Assembly (NCBI GenBank): GCA_029255685.2
Contig: CM055319.2
Coordinates: forward strand, 36,218,530 to 36,282,529
Length of the DNA: 64,000 bases
Origin: Silene conica
Lineage: Eukaryota > Streptophyta > Magnoliopsida > Caryophyllales > Caryophyllaceae
Reading direction: 5' to 3'
The translations under genes were made by a program, and so were the position numbers. Positions 1-11,077 of the stretch are shown here, in pieces. The notes under the pieces are model-generated. The model made no database searches. It was not told the origin of the DNA and saw nothing but the letters and a program-made list of their open reading frames with translations. How positions within the stretch are numbered: the first letter of the stretch is position 1; each line of letters starts with the position of its first letter.

Positions 1-1650
1 CTATTACATATTCGGAAACCAACTCCTTGGTCCCTTGAACTTCAAGGGCACGCCATCCAAGAAAAAGAAAAAACAATGTCTTGTCAGGACTCCTTTCCGA
101 ATGGCACCGTCTTTTGGAATCTCCGGAATTACATAAAATAATACAACTATTCTATTGTAAAACTGAAATTTAAATCTATTAAATTACAAACCGGTGATAC
201 GAGATCACATAAATTACAACCGAATCAATGTTCCCTTTCATTACGGGTAAAATTGATTAAAAACTAAGGCTATACTAAGAAAAATTACATAATTCCAAAT
301 TATATAAAACAATCCAAATATGTCATTTATATTAAATAAAATGCAATATTAAAATATGTATGCACATGCCAATTTTTAATGCCAAATCGCCTTTACTAAG
401 AGCAAATATCTCATATTTGTTTACTGTTTTACGGATATGCGAGATTTTAACTCTTAAAATCACCAAAATTACATAAATCTCATTTATGGCCAAGTTAATC
501 ATCCTAACACACTTTAGGCTTCAAAATATAGTCCCACTAATTTTGATCATGATTCAAGTCGGTTTTGCATTATTGTTCATAAATTATTCGTATTTGCGGA
601 AAAATAAAAGAAAATGGCCAAATGAGTCAATCAAAATTCGAAAAATTCAAAATTTCAATTTTTGAACATTCTAGAAATTTCTAAAATTTCAGAATTTTAA
701 CAAAATGGCCTCATGCAAAAAAGAATTAGTTTATTTCTTAAATAAATCGTAAAATATGAGTTTTTATGTCAAAAAATCCAATTTAATTATTAGAACTTGC
801 AATAAAATTGCTATAGATTTTTAGTCATCCAAAAATACCTTTTGGAATTAGGAAATGACATAAAATTTCACTCCAACTCGAAATTTTTAATTTTATGACT
901 AAAAATTACAATTATTAACAATTATCTCATAAAAATTAATAATCATAAAAACAGAAACTTTTGGATATTCAACTTTTGGATCTAACGTACCTATCATATA
1001 TGACATCTATGGGTACAAGTTTATGCGATAAGTTTACGATTAATTATTTTTAACACAATTAGTCACTATTTAGTCGATTTTGACAATTAAACTCATAAAT
1101 CATTCATCATGAGAGAACAAATTCTCAAAATTTATATAAATTGCGTAAATATTGCATGTGACATTGTGTAAAACTTTTATGGCAAAATTCCAGCTCTAAC
1201 TTATAAAGTCGAAATTAGTCACTATTTATATGATTTTTACTCTAAAAATCAATAATCATGCAAAAGATGTCCGAAAAATTTGAATTTTTTTGTAGGTACT
1301 GTACATATTGCATGTGACATCTCATAAAATTTTCAAGGTCATATTCGAAATATAACCTTATAAACCCATTTTTACTCATATTATGACATATAAAATATTC
1401 ATATGAGAACATATCAAAAAATCTCGTCCAAAAACTAAGTTTAACTATTTTTCCCATTAATTGGTGTTTAAAACTGATTTAATCATCAAAAATATACAAA
1501 TAAATATAAAATGAACAATAAAAACTCATAAAATTATTTTTATGTTCTTGAACCATTTTAGAACCAGAAATTTTAACATGCAAATTTGTGATTTATCATA
1601 ACAAAACACAAAGTTTCGAAAATGATAATTATATGTTCATATATAGGTAG
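1..1650 (-). repeat. Worn copia-like internal fragment (5' untranslated part)
   Basis: This AT-rich stretch has no coding region. On the minus strand it matches the untranslated region between primer site and gag of the copia-like elements E1 (about 36590-38830) and E2 (about 28200-29950). The clearest anchors are the segment around 15-130 (ggaaaccaactcc and the following block) and the run near 960-1010. It is more diverged from E1 than E1 is from E2, so it is an older relative. No LTR or gag belonging to it is visible; its other parts lie outside the window or are lost. Confidence 0.75.
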
Positions 1651-1919
1651 ACTTAGCAGACGAGTCATTCAAATTAGATCGTTTTCATGTCAATAATTAA
1701 TAGGTCGTATTCAGGGTCGGTCACCCGGATCAGGTCATTGAGACGAGACATTGTGATTCGTTTGATTCATTTCAAGTCAAGATTGAGTAATTTAGGGTCA
1801 TTTTGAGTTGAGTTAGTTTGAGTTTAATGGGTCAAGTTCATATCACACTTATCCGGTCGAACCGGTTTTGCACTTTGGCCTGCTATATTCATAGGTAACA
1901 CGCCAATTGTTGCAGTAAG
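1651..1919. other. Unassigned interval
   Basis: About 270 bases between the copia fragment and the first Tekay-like LTR. It contains several gggtca/gagtca-type short words but no reading frame, terminal repeat or match to other parts of the window. It may be an LTR remnant of a further element. Confidence 0.4.
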
Positions 1920-2706
1920 TGTCTAACATCCCGTATTTTCGTAAAGGATTATTTTAATAATTTAAAGTGATTTTCGGAATTTAATAATATTTTAATAACA
2001 TTTCCGTAATTTATATTTGAAAGAAATTTCCGTTAAGATTCATTTTATCTTAAGATTCATTTTATCTTAAGATGTTTAGTTAGCTTGGTAATTCCGTCTT
2101 AAGGTTTCCGTTTCATTTAACTAAGGAAACCCGACCTAACAAATAAAAGGACAACCCTCCTTTTCATTCATACGACATTTCATTTCTTCACAAAACAAAG
2201 TTCACAGTAAACATAAACCTCCATCTTTTCTCTCATTTTGTGTTCTTAAAAGATCATCTAAAGGCTCATCTGAACTCGAAACAAGGTAACGTTTTCATTT
2301 TCGGATCCCTCTCGCAATTCTCGTTCTTTCCATCACTTTCTTTTCTCAAATCGCCAAACTTGATTTTTGGGCAGTTTTGCCCTAGAATCGTTTTTAGTCT
2401 CTTAATTTGTGTTTTTGTGCTTCAAGGTGGTGCTTGTGATAAACCGGAGGAAGAATTAGTTATCATTCAAGAGGAACGAGAAGAGCTTGCTTAGTAAAGG
2501 TGACAATAATGAGTAACTCGGCTTTTTGTTATATTAGTATGCTTTGTGAATGTTGTTGTATTTCTGAAATTATGATGAGATTATGCAAGTATGAGTTTAG
2601 GAACATGATAGGTATTACGTATTATATGCTTACTATATGCTTTGGTTGTTAAATATGAAGTTTCACAAGTTTCACATGCTTATTTCATATATTGAGTAAT
2701 TGTGAC
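1920..2706 (+). mobile_element. E6: first LTR, partial (Tekay-like, related to E3)
   Basis: It begins tgtctaacatcccgtatttt and tracks the second E6 LTR at 4350-5135 closely up to about 2706, where the match stops abruptly. A short repeated piece and then gag sequence follow, so most of the 3' half of this LTR is absent. Within it are an intron-like stretch (donor near 2286, acceptor near 2426) and a short acidic frame ending at 2494, both also present in the second LTR. The LTR start word taacatcccgtattttcgta is shared with E3, placing E6 in the same lineage. Fossil; old and reduced. Confidence 0.8.
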
Positions 2707-2741
2707 GTATCATATGCTTACTATATGATTTGGTTGTTAAC

Positions 2742-2975
2742 AAGTGTCGCAAGGCCCTGCATCTTGGTGTGGACTGCAACGGTAATGCTTACCCATGCTA
2801 CACTTGCAAGAAGCCTGGACATCGCTTCTTCGAGTGCCCGGAGAGGAAGACTGCTCTTGGGAGGACTGCCACTGCTGCTGGTGCTGTTCGAAGATCGAAG
2901 GCCAAGGGTGCTGCGTACGTGATGAGCCGTGCTGCGGCCAAGACTTGCCCTCAGTTGATCACTGGTATGTCTACA
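2742..2975 (+). pseudogene. E6: gag zinc-finger fragment
   Basis: A short remnant of a Tekay/Del-type gag. Its translation carries a CCHC knuckle (CYTCKKPGHRFFEC) followed by a basic Ala/Arg/Lys-rich stretch and a VMSRA word. This matches the order in E3 gag-pol ([14 protein letters not shown], then VMTRAEA). The protease and polymerase regions that follow in E3 are not found here. It is a broken fossil and is too short for a function. Confidence 0.8.
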
Positions 2976-4349
2976 TCGTTGACTTTTCCCTTCTATCGTC
3001 TGAAGACCCAAAGGTCTTATCCTTATTCTTCTTATGTACCTCCGTTCTTGAATCTTCGTCCGCCTTACCTCGAGAACTACTTGCATTGGTTCCTGACTCA
3101 ACCTCTTACTTACACCTAACCGTCTCTTGGCACTGTGTGAGGTAACCTACCTTAGATGGATTTGAGGATTCCTTGAGGATGACCGTAAACCGTGTGTTAG
3201 AGAATGTTGTTATTTGAGGAAAACCTATGAAGTATTGTGAGGTATGTTTTGGTGATCCTTGTGTCTATATGTTTAGCAATAGGAAGAGGGAAATACTTCT
3301 AGAGTGGTTGACAAATAACCATTGATGTTTGAGGTGATCATAGTATAGAGATTTACAACTTATAAGTGTTCGTACTTACCATTTGAGGAATCTCAGAATT
3401 ACAATACCCAAACGTTATGGAATAATTCGAACTGGAATAATGGTAACTTGTGTATATTGAAGAATCACGGCATAGTGTGACGCCTTGGGAATATCATAAT
3501 GAGAGAGTTGAGGTATGAGTGCTACTTGAGGACTTGAAAGTTGTGACCCTTGTAGGGTTTTGCCGCGAATGTTCACGTTATGGTAGTAAGTTTGAACTTA
3601 AGGATGTCAGATGGTCCCTTTGAATCGAGTTTAGAGGTTCAGGGCCCGTGTGCTAAGGGTTATACAAGGATCGTTGTGATAAGGACTCAATTGTGGTTAG
3701 AGCAGTTTTGAGTCATTTGAGGAAATGTTCTATCAAAACCATAGTCGGAGTGCTTGATTTGGGAAGAGAGACATGAGAACCTTGTGAAAACGTGAGAACC
3801 CGAGCATGTGTGATCATTTGTTCGAAATCTTAATCTCTCCCTTGATCGTTTCTCTTCTTTGTGCTTCCTGTAAATTCGCTAAGTTTCCTTTCTGTCGGTC
3901 GATAGTAAATTGTGGAATTTTTACAAACCTTTTTTACCCAAGAATTTGAAATTTGACAGTTGATTTGCGAGAAAATAAACCTTGTTTTATGGAGTTACAT
4001 GTTTACAATTTGATTAATTTGAGCGTCGAATTGCAATTTGAACTCGTTATCGGAGACGTCTGATAACCACAACTATGCTTATCGACACCAGATTGATATA
4101 ATTTTGAATTTTAGTTGATTTAGTTTTGGGACTTGTCTCAGATTTGGAATGTCGTGCTCTTGAATACGTAACGAGAACCCCAACGTCCTTTGACAAGACT
4201 TGTGCTTCGGAACTATTTTGAAACCTTTTTGGAAAGATAAAGTTTGGGGATACCGTGACCTAGGTAATAGGTTTTGGTAGCTAGAGTCGTTTCTTACTTA
4301 TTTCCGTCTTCAAGTTTCGAGGACGAAACTTTTTGAAAGTTGGGGCGAT
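2976..4349 (+). repeat. E6: non-coding 3' internal remnant with polypurine tract
   Basis: No sustained reading frame is present. The right end carries the lineage-typical 3' signature: cgaggacgaaactttttgaa followed by a purine-rich run (agttggggcgat) directly before the second LTR at 4350. E3 has the same signature before its LTRs at 16333 and 23949. The middle part (3120-4250) has no match to E3, so it is either a family-specific 3' untranslated region or a decayed polymerase region. Confidence 0.65.
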
Positions 4350-5655
4350 TGTAACATCCCGTATTTTCGTAAAGGAATATTTTAATAACTTAAAGTGGTT
4401 TTCGAAATTTAATAATATTTTAATAACATTTCCGTAATTTATATTTTTAGGAAATTTCCGTTAACTTCCGTCTTAAGATTCATTTTAGCTTAAGATGTTT
4501 AGTTCGCTTGGTAATTCCATCTTAAGGTTTCCGTTTCATTTAACTAATTAAGGAAACCCGACCCAAAAAAATAAAAGGACAACCCTCCTTTTCCTTCATA
4601 CAACCTTTCATTTCTTCACAAAACAAAGTTCACAGTAAACATAAACCTCCATCTTTTCTCTCATTTTGTGTTCTCAAAAGATCATCTAAAGGCTCATCTC
4701 AACTCGAAACAATGTAACATTTTCACCTTCGGATTCCTCTCGCTACTCTCGTTCTTTCCATCACTTTCCTTTCTCAAATAGCCAAACTTGATTGTTGGGC
4801 TATTTTTCCCTAGATACGTTTTTAGTCTCTTAATTTGTGTTTTAATGCTTCAAGGTGGTGCTTGTGATAACCCGGAGGAAGAATTAGTGATCATTGAAGA
4901 AGAACGCGAAGAGCTTGCTTAGTAAAGGTGGCGATAATGAGTAACTCAGCTTTTTGTTATATTAGCATGCTTTGTGAATGTTATTGTATTTCTGAAATTA
5001 TGATGAGATTATGCAAGTATGTGTTTAGGAACATGCTAGGAATTACGTGTCATATGCTTACTATATGCTTTGGTTGTTAAATATGAAGTTTCACATGTTT
5101 CACATGCTTATTTCATATATTGAGTAATTGTGACGGATAGATTAATTGATCCTAAGATGAGTTTCTTTTGATGTTCATGTGGTTGTTTATGCATCACGTG
5201 AGTATTGAAGTACTGGGAAACAATTGTTGTTGTGAATTATAAGTCATGTACCGATTGCCAAAGTTTTGATTTAGTTTTATGTCGAGAAAATGGGTTTCCT
5301 GGGAACAGGGGGTTCCCAGCCGGTCAGGGGTCGGCAGCCGGTCGACCGGCTGAGAGCCTCATTTGGTGTTTGTCTTGTTTTCGCGAGAATTGGGCAATAG
5401 GGGTCCCCAGCCGGTGGACCGGCAGCCGGCCGGCTGGCTGGGAGGCCTCTTGAGTGTTTTTGTGCATTGTTTGGCATGAGAGTTAGGGACTCTCATCCGG
5501 TGGACCGGCCGCCTGTGGCCAACCGGCTGGGAACCCTAGTCAGCTATATTCACTTCGTAACTTTTGATTCTTAAGTCGGATTTCTTTGATTCTTTGTCCG
5601 TATGCTTCGTATGCGTGTTTGTAGTCCAAGAGTCCATGACGACACCTACGTTAGG

Positions 5656-5737
5656 TTCGGAATTTTTTTTGAGAAGAAAGACCCCCAGCCGGGCAACCGG
5701 AAGGGAAACCGGCTCTCGCCTTAAATGATTTCCGAAG
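5656..5737 (+). other. GNRA-module hairpin, E6 copy 1
   Basis: The outer arms ttcggaa (5656-5662) and ttccgaa (5730-5736) are complementary. Inside lie a ccc/ggg pairing and a perfect small hairpin ccgg-gcaa-ccgg (5689-5700), whose loop is of the GNRA type. The core (ggg, aaaccggctctc) is shared with 5835-5910 and with the E3 modules, while the outer arms differ. Candidate structured RNA or ssDNA element; function unknown. Confidence 0.6.
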
Positions 5738-5834
5738 TTGACTAAGTGTTGATTAGATGTTTATCAAAAGTATATCGTTTACCAATTGAGTTTGTTTGTA
5801 GTCCAATAAATTTGACGGCTCTTACACCGGGTTA

Positions 5835-5910
5835 GGAAATTGGTTTGAGGAGAAAGACCCCCCGGCCGGGCAACCGGAAGGGAGACTGGCCCTCACCTCA
5901 AATAGTTTCC
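5835..5910 (+). other. GNRA-module hairpin, E6 copy 2
   Basis: Arms ggaaattggtttgagg (5835-5850) and cctcaaatagtttcc (5896-5910) pair along nearly their whole length. They differ from the arms of the first copy although the core is the same. The inner hairpin is ccgg-gcaa-ccgg at 5866-5877. This is the clearest case in E6 of arm change with pairing kept. Confidence 0.6.
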
Positions 5911-6343
5911 GAAATCGGTTAAGGGTTGAGTAAAGTCTTAGAAATGGAACAGTAGAACTGTTAATTGTGTTTAGGTCACAATTTTATTATGAATCATATG
6001 AGTATTATATCTTTGGGTGATGTGTTGTGTGTGCATGTGGAGGTTATACTTTGAGCTGTTATATGACTCTTGTTCTCACCAAGACTGAGTCACGTCTTGG
6101 TATAACCGTCAGGCTTATGGCTAATGGCCAGGTTTCATATTGTCCACCGTGAGTCGGGGGTATCTCGTTCCTAGCTAGTTCAAGTCTTGGGAGTATCCTC
6201 AGTCGAGGATACTTGTCGAATCGAGGAAGAATAATACCTCTAGAGTCTGGCCAGATTTAGACTAGGACCGTATATCGGATCGATCGTTCTACCAGGGGAT
6301 TGTATTTCCTGAGGCTAAGTAGACTTGTTGTTGTTGTATAATG

Positions 6344-7614
6344 TGTTTGGTTTAAATATCTCATAACCTAATAATTTAGTCATAATAATGATGTTGATAA
6401 TTAACATTTTAATTATAATATCGTAAGATCTTATGCATGCTAATACTTATGCGGAAAAAATGTAAGAATCGGATGCTTACAACTCGACGAAACCGGAGCA
6501 AGGATGATCCCCCTTAGTCTTCAACTAGAACACCTCCTCCAAGATGCACCCAGGACACCCTTAATCAACCGAGACTTGAACAAGCTAGGGCAAGGACCGG
6601 TTTTCCTTAAACAAATTCTAATCTTTAATTAGAATTGTAAATAAATAATACTAATATTATTATCTTAGAAGATATTATCTTATAATATGTAAGAGGTATT
6701 CTTTTGTGTTTTCTCACTAGAAAATCTCAGCCAAGAATTGCTAGAAAGAAGGTGTGAATTGATTATATATTACCCACACTATTTACTTAAGTAAAATCAT
6801 TAACTTAAGTGGGTATGGGGAAGAGGTGAGCCGACAAGGGTATAGGGAAGGGGAAAACAAGGAGCCCTTTTGTGTTATCAATAACCTAGGCATGGAACCC
6901 TACCATTAGGTGTTAATGCTAGGTTATCATTGTGTCCTTAACATTTAAAACACAATTAAACATCCTTAATCTATCCCCATGAAACCGACACCTCTTCTTA
7001 AAGTGGATCCCATTTTATAATTTGTTATTTTGTCAATTGTACATATGTGACATCTAAAGTGTCACATTAAAATAAGCAATTGATTTTAATTTAAAATGCA
7101 TATTTATCAAATAAATATCATTTGTAAATTAAATAAATCATATTAAACAATTTGACAAGTAATTCGAAATTACTTTAGTATAAAAATGGTTATTATCATT
7201 AATCGTCAATACGATTTACAACCCTTGTAATAATATATAATCCGATTCATTCTAATTACGATTTTATAAAATATCGTTCAATGTTTAATAATCGACACGT
7301 TTCAATTTTAAACTTAAATCTTCCAATAAGATTTAATCTCTGATTTCTCGGTATACGAGTTTAAGGAATATGATCAATTCGTATCATATATATTTGATCA
7401 TTTTATCAATTAAGGGAATTGTCCTATAGGTGTGACCTAAAGGGATCAACTGACCACCACCGTCATACGACAATAATGTCAAACTCTAGTTAGCCAATCA
7501 CTACCGATTAATGTTGGTCAGTTGACTAATATAATTTCGTATCATCCCTTGCGCATTCTCGTCATGAGATATAATTATGTGTTCGCACTATTGTTGAGGA
7601 CACATTTCCCAACA
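6344..7614 (-). repeat. E1 3' LTR
   Basis: On the plus strand it runs from tgtttggtttaaatatctc to cacatttcccaaca, with TG...CA ends. It matches the partial LTR at 38952-39807 along the latter's length. It is a more diverged relative of the E2 LTRs. The adjoining atctcccacttgtcc (7615-7629) is the polypurine tract read on the opposite strand. Confidence 0.85.
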
Positions 7615-8656
7615 ATCTCCCACTTGTCCTCGACAAGTGTGCGTCACCAATTCTCTTGTCCTATTACAATCTCCCACTCAATGCAAGGTGTCTCTCTGAG
7701 GTCGTACTTGCATTCGATAATATCATGAGTGGTTTCCTCGATCTGGAGAATAACTGTTTGACCGGAATTATCTACCATAGATACATTACGAGCGTGGCCA
7801 CGCATTTTCAGTTAACTTCTCCTTGAGTGGCCTTGAGATTTGAACAACCCTGACAAGGGGTGGACAATTTCTATCATACTTCTTCCTTTAACTAGTCACA
7901 GTCAGTCACAACCCAAAGCAATCCCATTTGACTCCAGTTACGAAACGTCGTAGAGAATGGATCAAGGTTATGCCAAAACTGTACCATCTTGGGAGAGTAG
8001 TCTTTAGTCTAAGATTTGACTCATAAGAATACTATAGCAGCTCTTGCCACGACCCGGCTATCATAAAATTTCCAGAACTCTATAAGCGGTCACTTTGCCT
8101 GACAGAGTGTCTCTTGCAGTCTGTCTATGTGATCGACTAGTCATCACATATGACTCAATGGCATTTGAACTTGCCATCAGTCGCCTCACAATTTAGTCAC
8201 TTTGAGATGTCACCTCATGTAAGCGGCCAGGGGCTATACTAAGTCAATCCAGTTCACTTTATGGGGTTCAAAGTTGTCTCTTACAACCCATTTGGATTTT
8301 GACAAAGTATCTATCATTGAGAGTTAATTTTAACTCAAATGCCATTGTTATGCAAAAACAGGTTGTATGAATCACCACGTGATTCTATATTCGTCAAAAT
8401 GAATAATTAATCCAACCCTTTTGATTTCTAATGGGTGACGTTTCATTATCAATATAATAAACACTCCCGTAAAGCTCCATCATCCTATGATGTTCAATAT
8501 TCCTTTTCATCTAGAATTGAAAAACTCTTCTTCTTTACACTTTAAAGAATCGCCATTCTCTCTAAATGGTAGGTTTAATTCTTTAATGAATATCGCTCCC
8601 ACTAAAACCAATATCACTCTCTCTATAGTGATCAACTTTCACTCAATCAATATCAT
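7615..8656 (-). repeat. E1 3' untranslated internal region, part 1
   Basis: Non-coding sequence between polypurine tract and E2 insertion. It matches, on the opposite strand, the region of E2 from about 32600 to 33979 (for example the blocks around 8040-8130 and 33470-33560). The last five bases, atcat (8652-8656), are the left half of the target duplication made by E2. Confidence 0.8.
8652..8656. repeat. Target site duplication of E2, left copy
   Basis: ATCAT, repeated at 35273-35277. E1 sequence continues uninterrupted from one side to the other when E2 is left out. Confidence 0.9.
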
Positions 8657-8717
8657 TGTTGGGAAATGTGTCCTCAACAATAGTGCGATCACGTAATTAA
8701 ATCTCATAACGAGAATG
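8657..8717 (+). repeat. E2 5' LTR, left piece
   Basis: The first 61 bases of the LTR (tgttgggaaatgtgtcctca onward), identical by eye to the start of the 3' LTR at 33980. It is cut at 8717 by the E3 array; the last five bases, gaatg, are the E3 target site. Confidence 0.9.
8713..8717. repeat. Target site duplication of E3 array, left copy
   Basis: GAATG, repeated at 26911-26915. The uninterrupted E2 3' LTR reads cgagaatgcgcaagg at the equivalent place (near 34033), which confirms the empty site. Confidence 0.95.
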
Positions 8718-8965
8718 TGTAACATCCCGTATTTTCGTAAAATCTAATTTAAGCGTTTTAAATTATTTTACGTAACAAAATAATATTTTAATAATTTAAT
8801 TCGGAAATTTTTATGAAATAAATAAGATCCGTCTTAAGAACCTCCAGTTCTTAAGACGAATACAACTTGGCATAGTTCAAATATCCGACTCAAGTATTCA
8901 GTTCGATATCCGTGTAAATATCCGCTCCATTTTACTTACTCGGAAAGGACAACTCTCTTGTCCTC

Positions 8966-8973
8966 TTTATAAA
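8966..8973 (+). promoter_or_regulatory. TATA-like box of E3 LTR 1
   Basis: tttataaa about 250 bases into the LTR, followed closely by an ATG at 8978. The same word occurs at the same offset in LTR 2 (16581-16588) and LTR 3 (24197-24204). Inferred from sequence only. Confidence 0.5.
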
Positions 8974-9680
8974 CAATATGTCGACATCTTTTTCTCCAAG
9001 AAATCATTTCACTGTAACAACATTCATCCTCAAAACCGCCATAAGACCTTTCCTTCTTTTCAAGCTTTCTTCATCATCCGTTCATCGAATCGCGAAAGTA
9101 AGTACATTTTCGGAATCCTCGTTCAATTTCCAGGACATCCATCACTTTCGTTTTTCATTTTATCAACTTCAAAAATCGGCCTGTTTTCCTTAGTTCCGTT
9201 TTAAGAGCTTAAAAACCCGTTTTCTATGTTGTAGGAGTTGGCTTGGACGATCCCGACGTGGACTCTTACATTGTAGAGGAGGATCATCTGCCGGAATAAG
9301 CTTAAAGGTGACGATAATGAGAAAACTCGGCCTTTATGTGTATATTAGCATATTTGATGTGATTCTCGTTTTGTTTCTGAATTGTGTCGAATTATGATGT
9401 TGAAGGACTTAGCAACATGTTTAGGATGATGTTGTTGTGAAGAAACCATGCTTGAATTGATTGTCAAATGCTTTTAAGGGTATTTTCAGTTTTTCTCATT
9501 TTTGCGACGGATACATGTATAATTCATTTGAGGATTGTTAAGGGACTTGTTTTCTGATAGATTAGTAGAATTGGATGATTTATGTTAGTGGGTAAACATT
9601 ATTTGTGATGCCATCGAAGATTAGAAGTCGAATTTTGAAGTTTGAGAAAGATTGGAAAATCACGATTTTGGTTGCAGGCT

Positions 9681-10075
9681 CTCTGAGCCGGTCGACCGAC
9701 CGGCCGCCGGTCGACCGGCCGGGAGAGCATTTGTGTGTTTTGCGAGTTTTTGGAAAAATGGCTTAGGACTGCCAGCCGGCCGACCGGCCGCCTGCCGACC
9801 GGCTGGTAGTCATTTTGCCTTGTGTTGGTTGCGAAAAACTTATGTAGGATGGGAGCCCAGCCGGCAGACCGGCCGCCTGCCAGCCGGCTGGGAGTACTAT
9901 TGGGGAAGGGTTGCGAAGTTTGTAAAGCTAAGGGAATGGGTTCCCAGCCGGCCGACCGGCTGCCTGCCGACCGGCTGGGAGTCCCTTTGCGTCGTTTCGT
10001 TTTGGTAAAGAAAGAAGGAAGGCTGAGAGGTCACCAGCCGGCCGACCGGCTGCCTGCCGACCGGCTGGGAACCCC
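9681..10075 (+). repeat. Five GC-rich hairpins in E3 LTR 1
   Basis: Blocks at about 9681-9726, 9768-9811, 9854-9895, 9939-9985 and 10029-10075 share the pattern ccagccgg...ccggctgg around a centre with gaccggc and gcctgccgac words. The complementary arms extend into sequence that differs per block, for example gactgccagccgg with ccggctggtagtc. Repeated in LTR 2 (about 17296-17690) and LTR 3 (about 24912-25321, where one block carries an extra 15-base unit). Confidence 0.75.
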
Positions 10076-10219
10076 TGTAGGCTATTTTATGATTTTCGTA
10101 ATTTGATCGTAACTTTCAAATGGTTAATCGGTTTTACTTGAAACTTGCTTTGTGTACCTTTGACATATATTTGAGGTCCCCGGAGGATGGGCAACATTAT
10201 ATTGGGTTCGGGAATAGGG

Positions 10220-10278
10220 TAAGGATAGAGACCCCCTGGTCGGGCAACCGAAAGGGAAACCGGCTCTCCCTCATCTTA
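10220..10278 (+). other. GNRA-module hairpin 1 in E3 LTR 1
   Basis: Inner hairpin tcgg-gcaa-ccga at 10240-10251 with a GNRA-type loop, followed by the shared gggaaaccggctctc. The outer arms taaggatagag and ctctccctcatctta pair imperfectly. Equivalents are at 17835-17893 and 25466-25524. Confidence 0.55.
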
Positions 10279-10363
10279 GTTCTCGGGATCAATTAAGTGT
10301 TGATTAGAGGTTAAAGGTAGATCTATAGAGTAGTTCATAGACTTGAATGATGTTGTTTTGATG

Positions 10364-10956
10364 CGTATTAAGTTATGCCTTAAGCTGGCCTCTGAACTTA
10401 ATACGTGAGCTGTTTGTCGTGTATGGGAACATGCGTTGAGTTTTCGCCTCTGAGTTCCATACATGTCTGTTTGTCGTGTCTGGGACATGCGTTGAGTTTT
10501 CGCCTCTGAGTCCAGACATGTATGTGTGATCGCGTCAGGACATGCCTTAAGCTGGCCTCTGAGTCTGACGAGTAGAGCAACTGCACGACGGGGCAGTCAG
10601 GTTGTCATACCTTACCCGGAGTGCAGGTGTTTGGTGCTAGAACATGCGTTGAGTTTTCGCCTCTGAGTCTAGTATCTTGTGATGTGGTAGGGGAACATGC
10701 GTTGAGTTTTCGCCTCTGAGTTCCTTACTTGTGATAGTGAATTGAATGATAGTCCATGCGTTGAGTTTTCGCCTCTGAGTCTAATGTTCAGTGATAGCCG
10801 GTCCATGCGTTGAGTTTTCGCCTCTGAGTCCTTGCTTGATAATGTGAACTTGATATTTAGGTTATGCGTTAAGATGTCGCCTCTGAACCTTTATACTTGC
10901 TGAATAATTTAGTACCTAGGTTATGCGTTAAGATGTCGCCTCTGAACCTTTGTACT
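10364..10956 (+). repeat. Array of about ten common-core hairpins in E3 LTR 1
   Basis: Units share a core of about 23 bases beginning atgcgttgag (or atgccttaag, atgcgttaag) and ending gcctctga. Each core is flanked by arms that are inverted complements but differ between units. Examples: cgtattaagtt / aacttaatacg (10364-10405, perfect); gtatgggaa / ttccatac (10421-10462); tgtctggga / tccagaca (10477-10518); cgtcagga / tctgacg (10533-10570); agtacctaggtt / aacctttgtact (10911-10956). Weaker units lie near 10636, 10687, 10743, 10795 and 10854. Present in LTR 2 (17979-18572) and LTR 3 (25610-26202). Confidence 0.8.
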
Positions 10957-11077
10957 TGCTGTTTTATATCTGCTTGCCTTGATGATGGTACAGTGTCAGA
11001 TATGCTGGGTATGTTGTTGTTGTTGTTATATGGTCTGTGGTTAAATCATCCAAGGCATTGGATGACTCTTAGTTCGG

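Larger units (their letters stand above)
4350..6343 (+). mobile_element. E6: second LTR, left part
   Basis: It starts tgtaacatcccgtattttcg right after the polypurine run and is interrupted at 6343 by the copia-like element E1. The matching right end of a Tekay-like LTR resumes at 39808-40062, after E1. The leader-like portion carries three GC-rich palindromic blocks (about 5305-5365, 5400-5445, 5490-5540), two GNRA-module hairpins (5656-5737 and 5835-5910) and simple hairpins at 6077-6100 and 6192-6211. Related to but clearly diverged from the E3 LTR. Confidence 0.8.

Noticed and set aside
1242-1457. Small minus-strand frame in the AT-rich left end
   Set aside because: It lies within the non-coding leader of the copia-like family. 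Matching leader regions in E1 and E2 do not preserve it.
2721-3101. Minus-strand frame of 126 codons
   Set aside because: Opposite strand of the E6 gag zinc-finger remnant; a shadow frame.
9652-10008. Frame of 118 codons with repeated Arg-Pro-Ala-Gly words in the E3 LTR
   Set aside because: The repetition stems from the GC-rich hairpin DNA. There is no start context or domain, and an overlapping frame shows the same repetition.
10364-10956. CRISPR-like array (regular short repeats with variable spacers)
   Set aside because: The variable parts are inverted complements across each core, the setting is an LTR in plant DNA, and no cas genes exist. A hairpin array explains it better.
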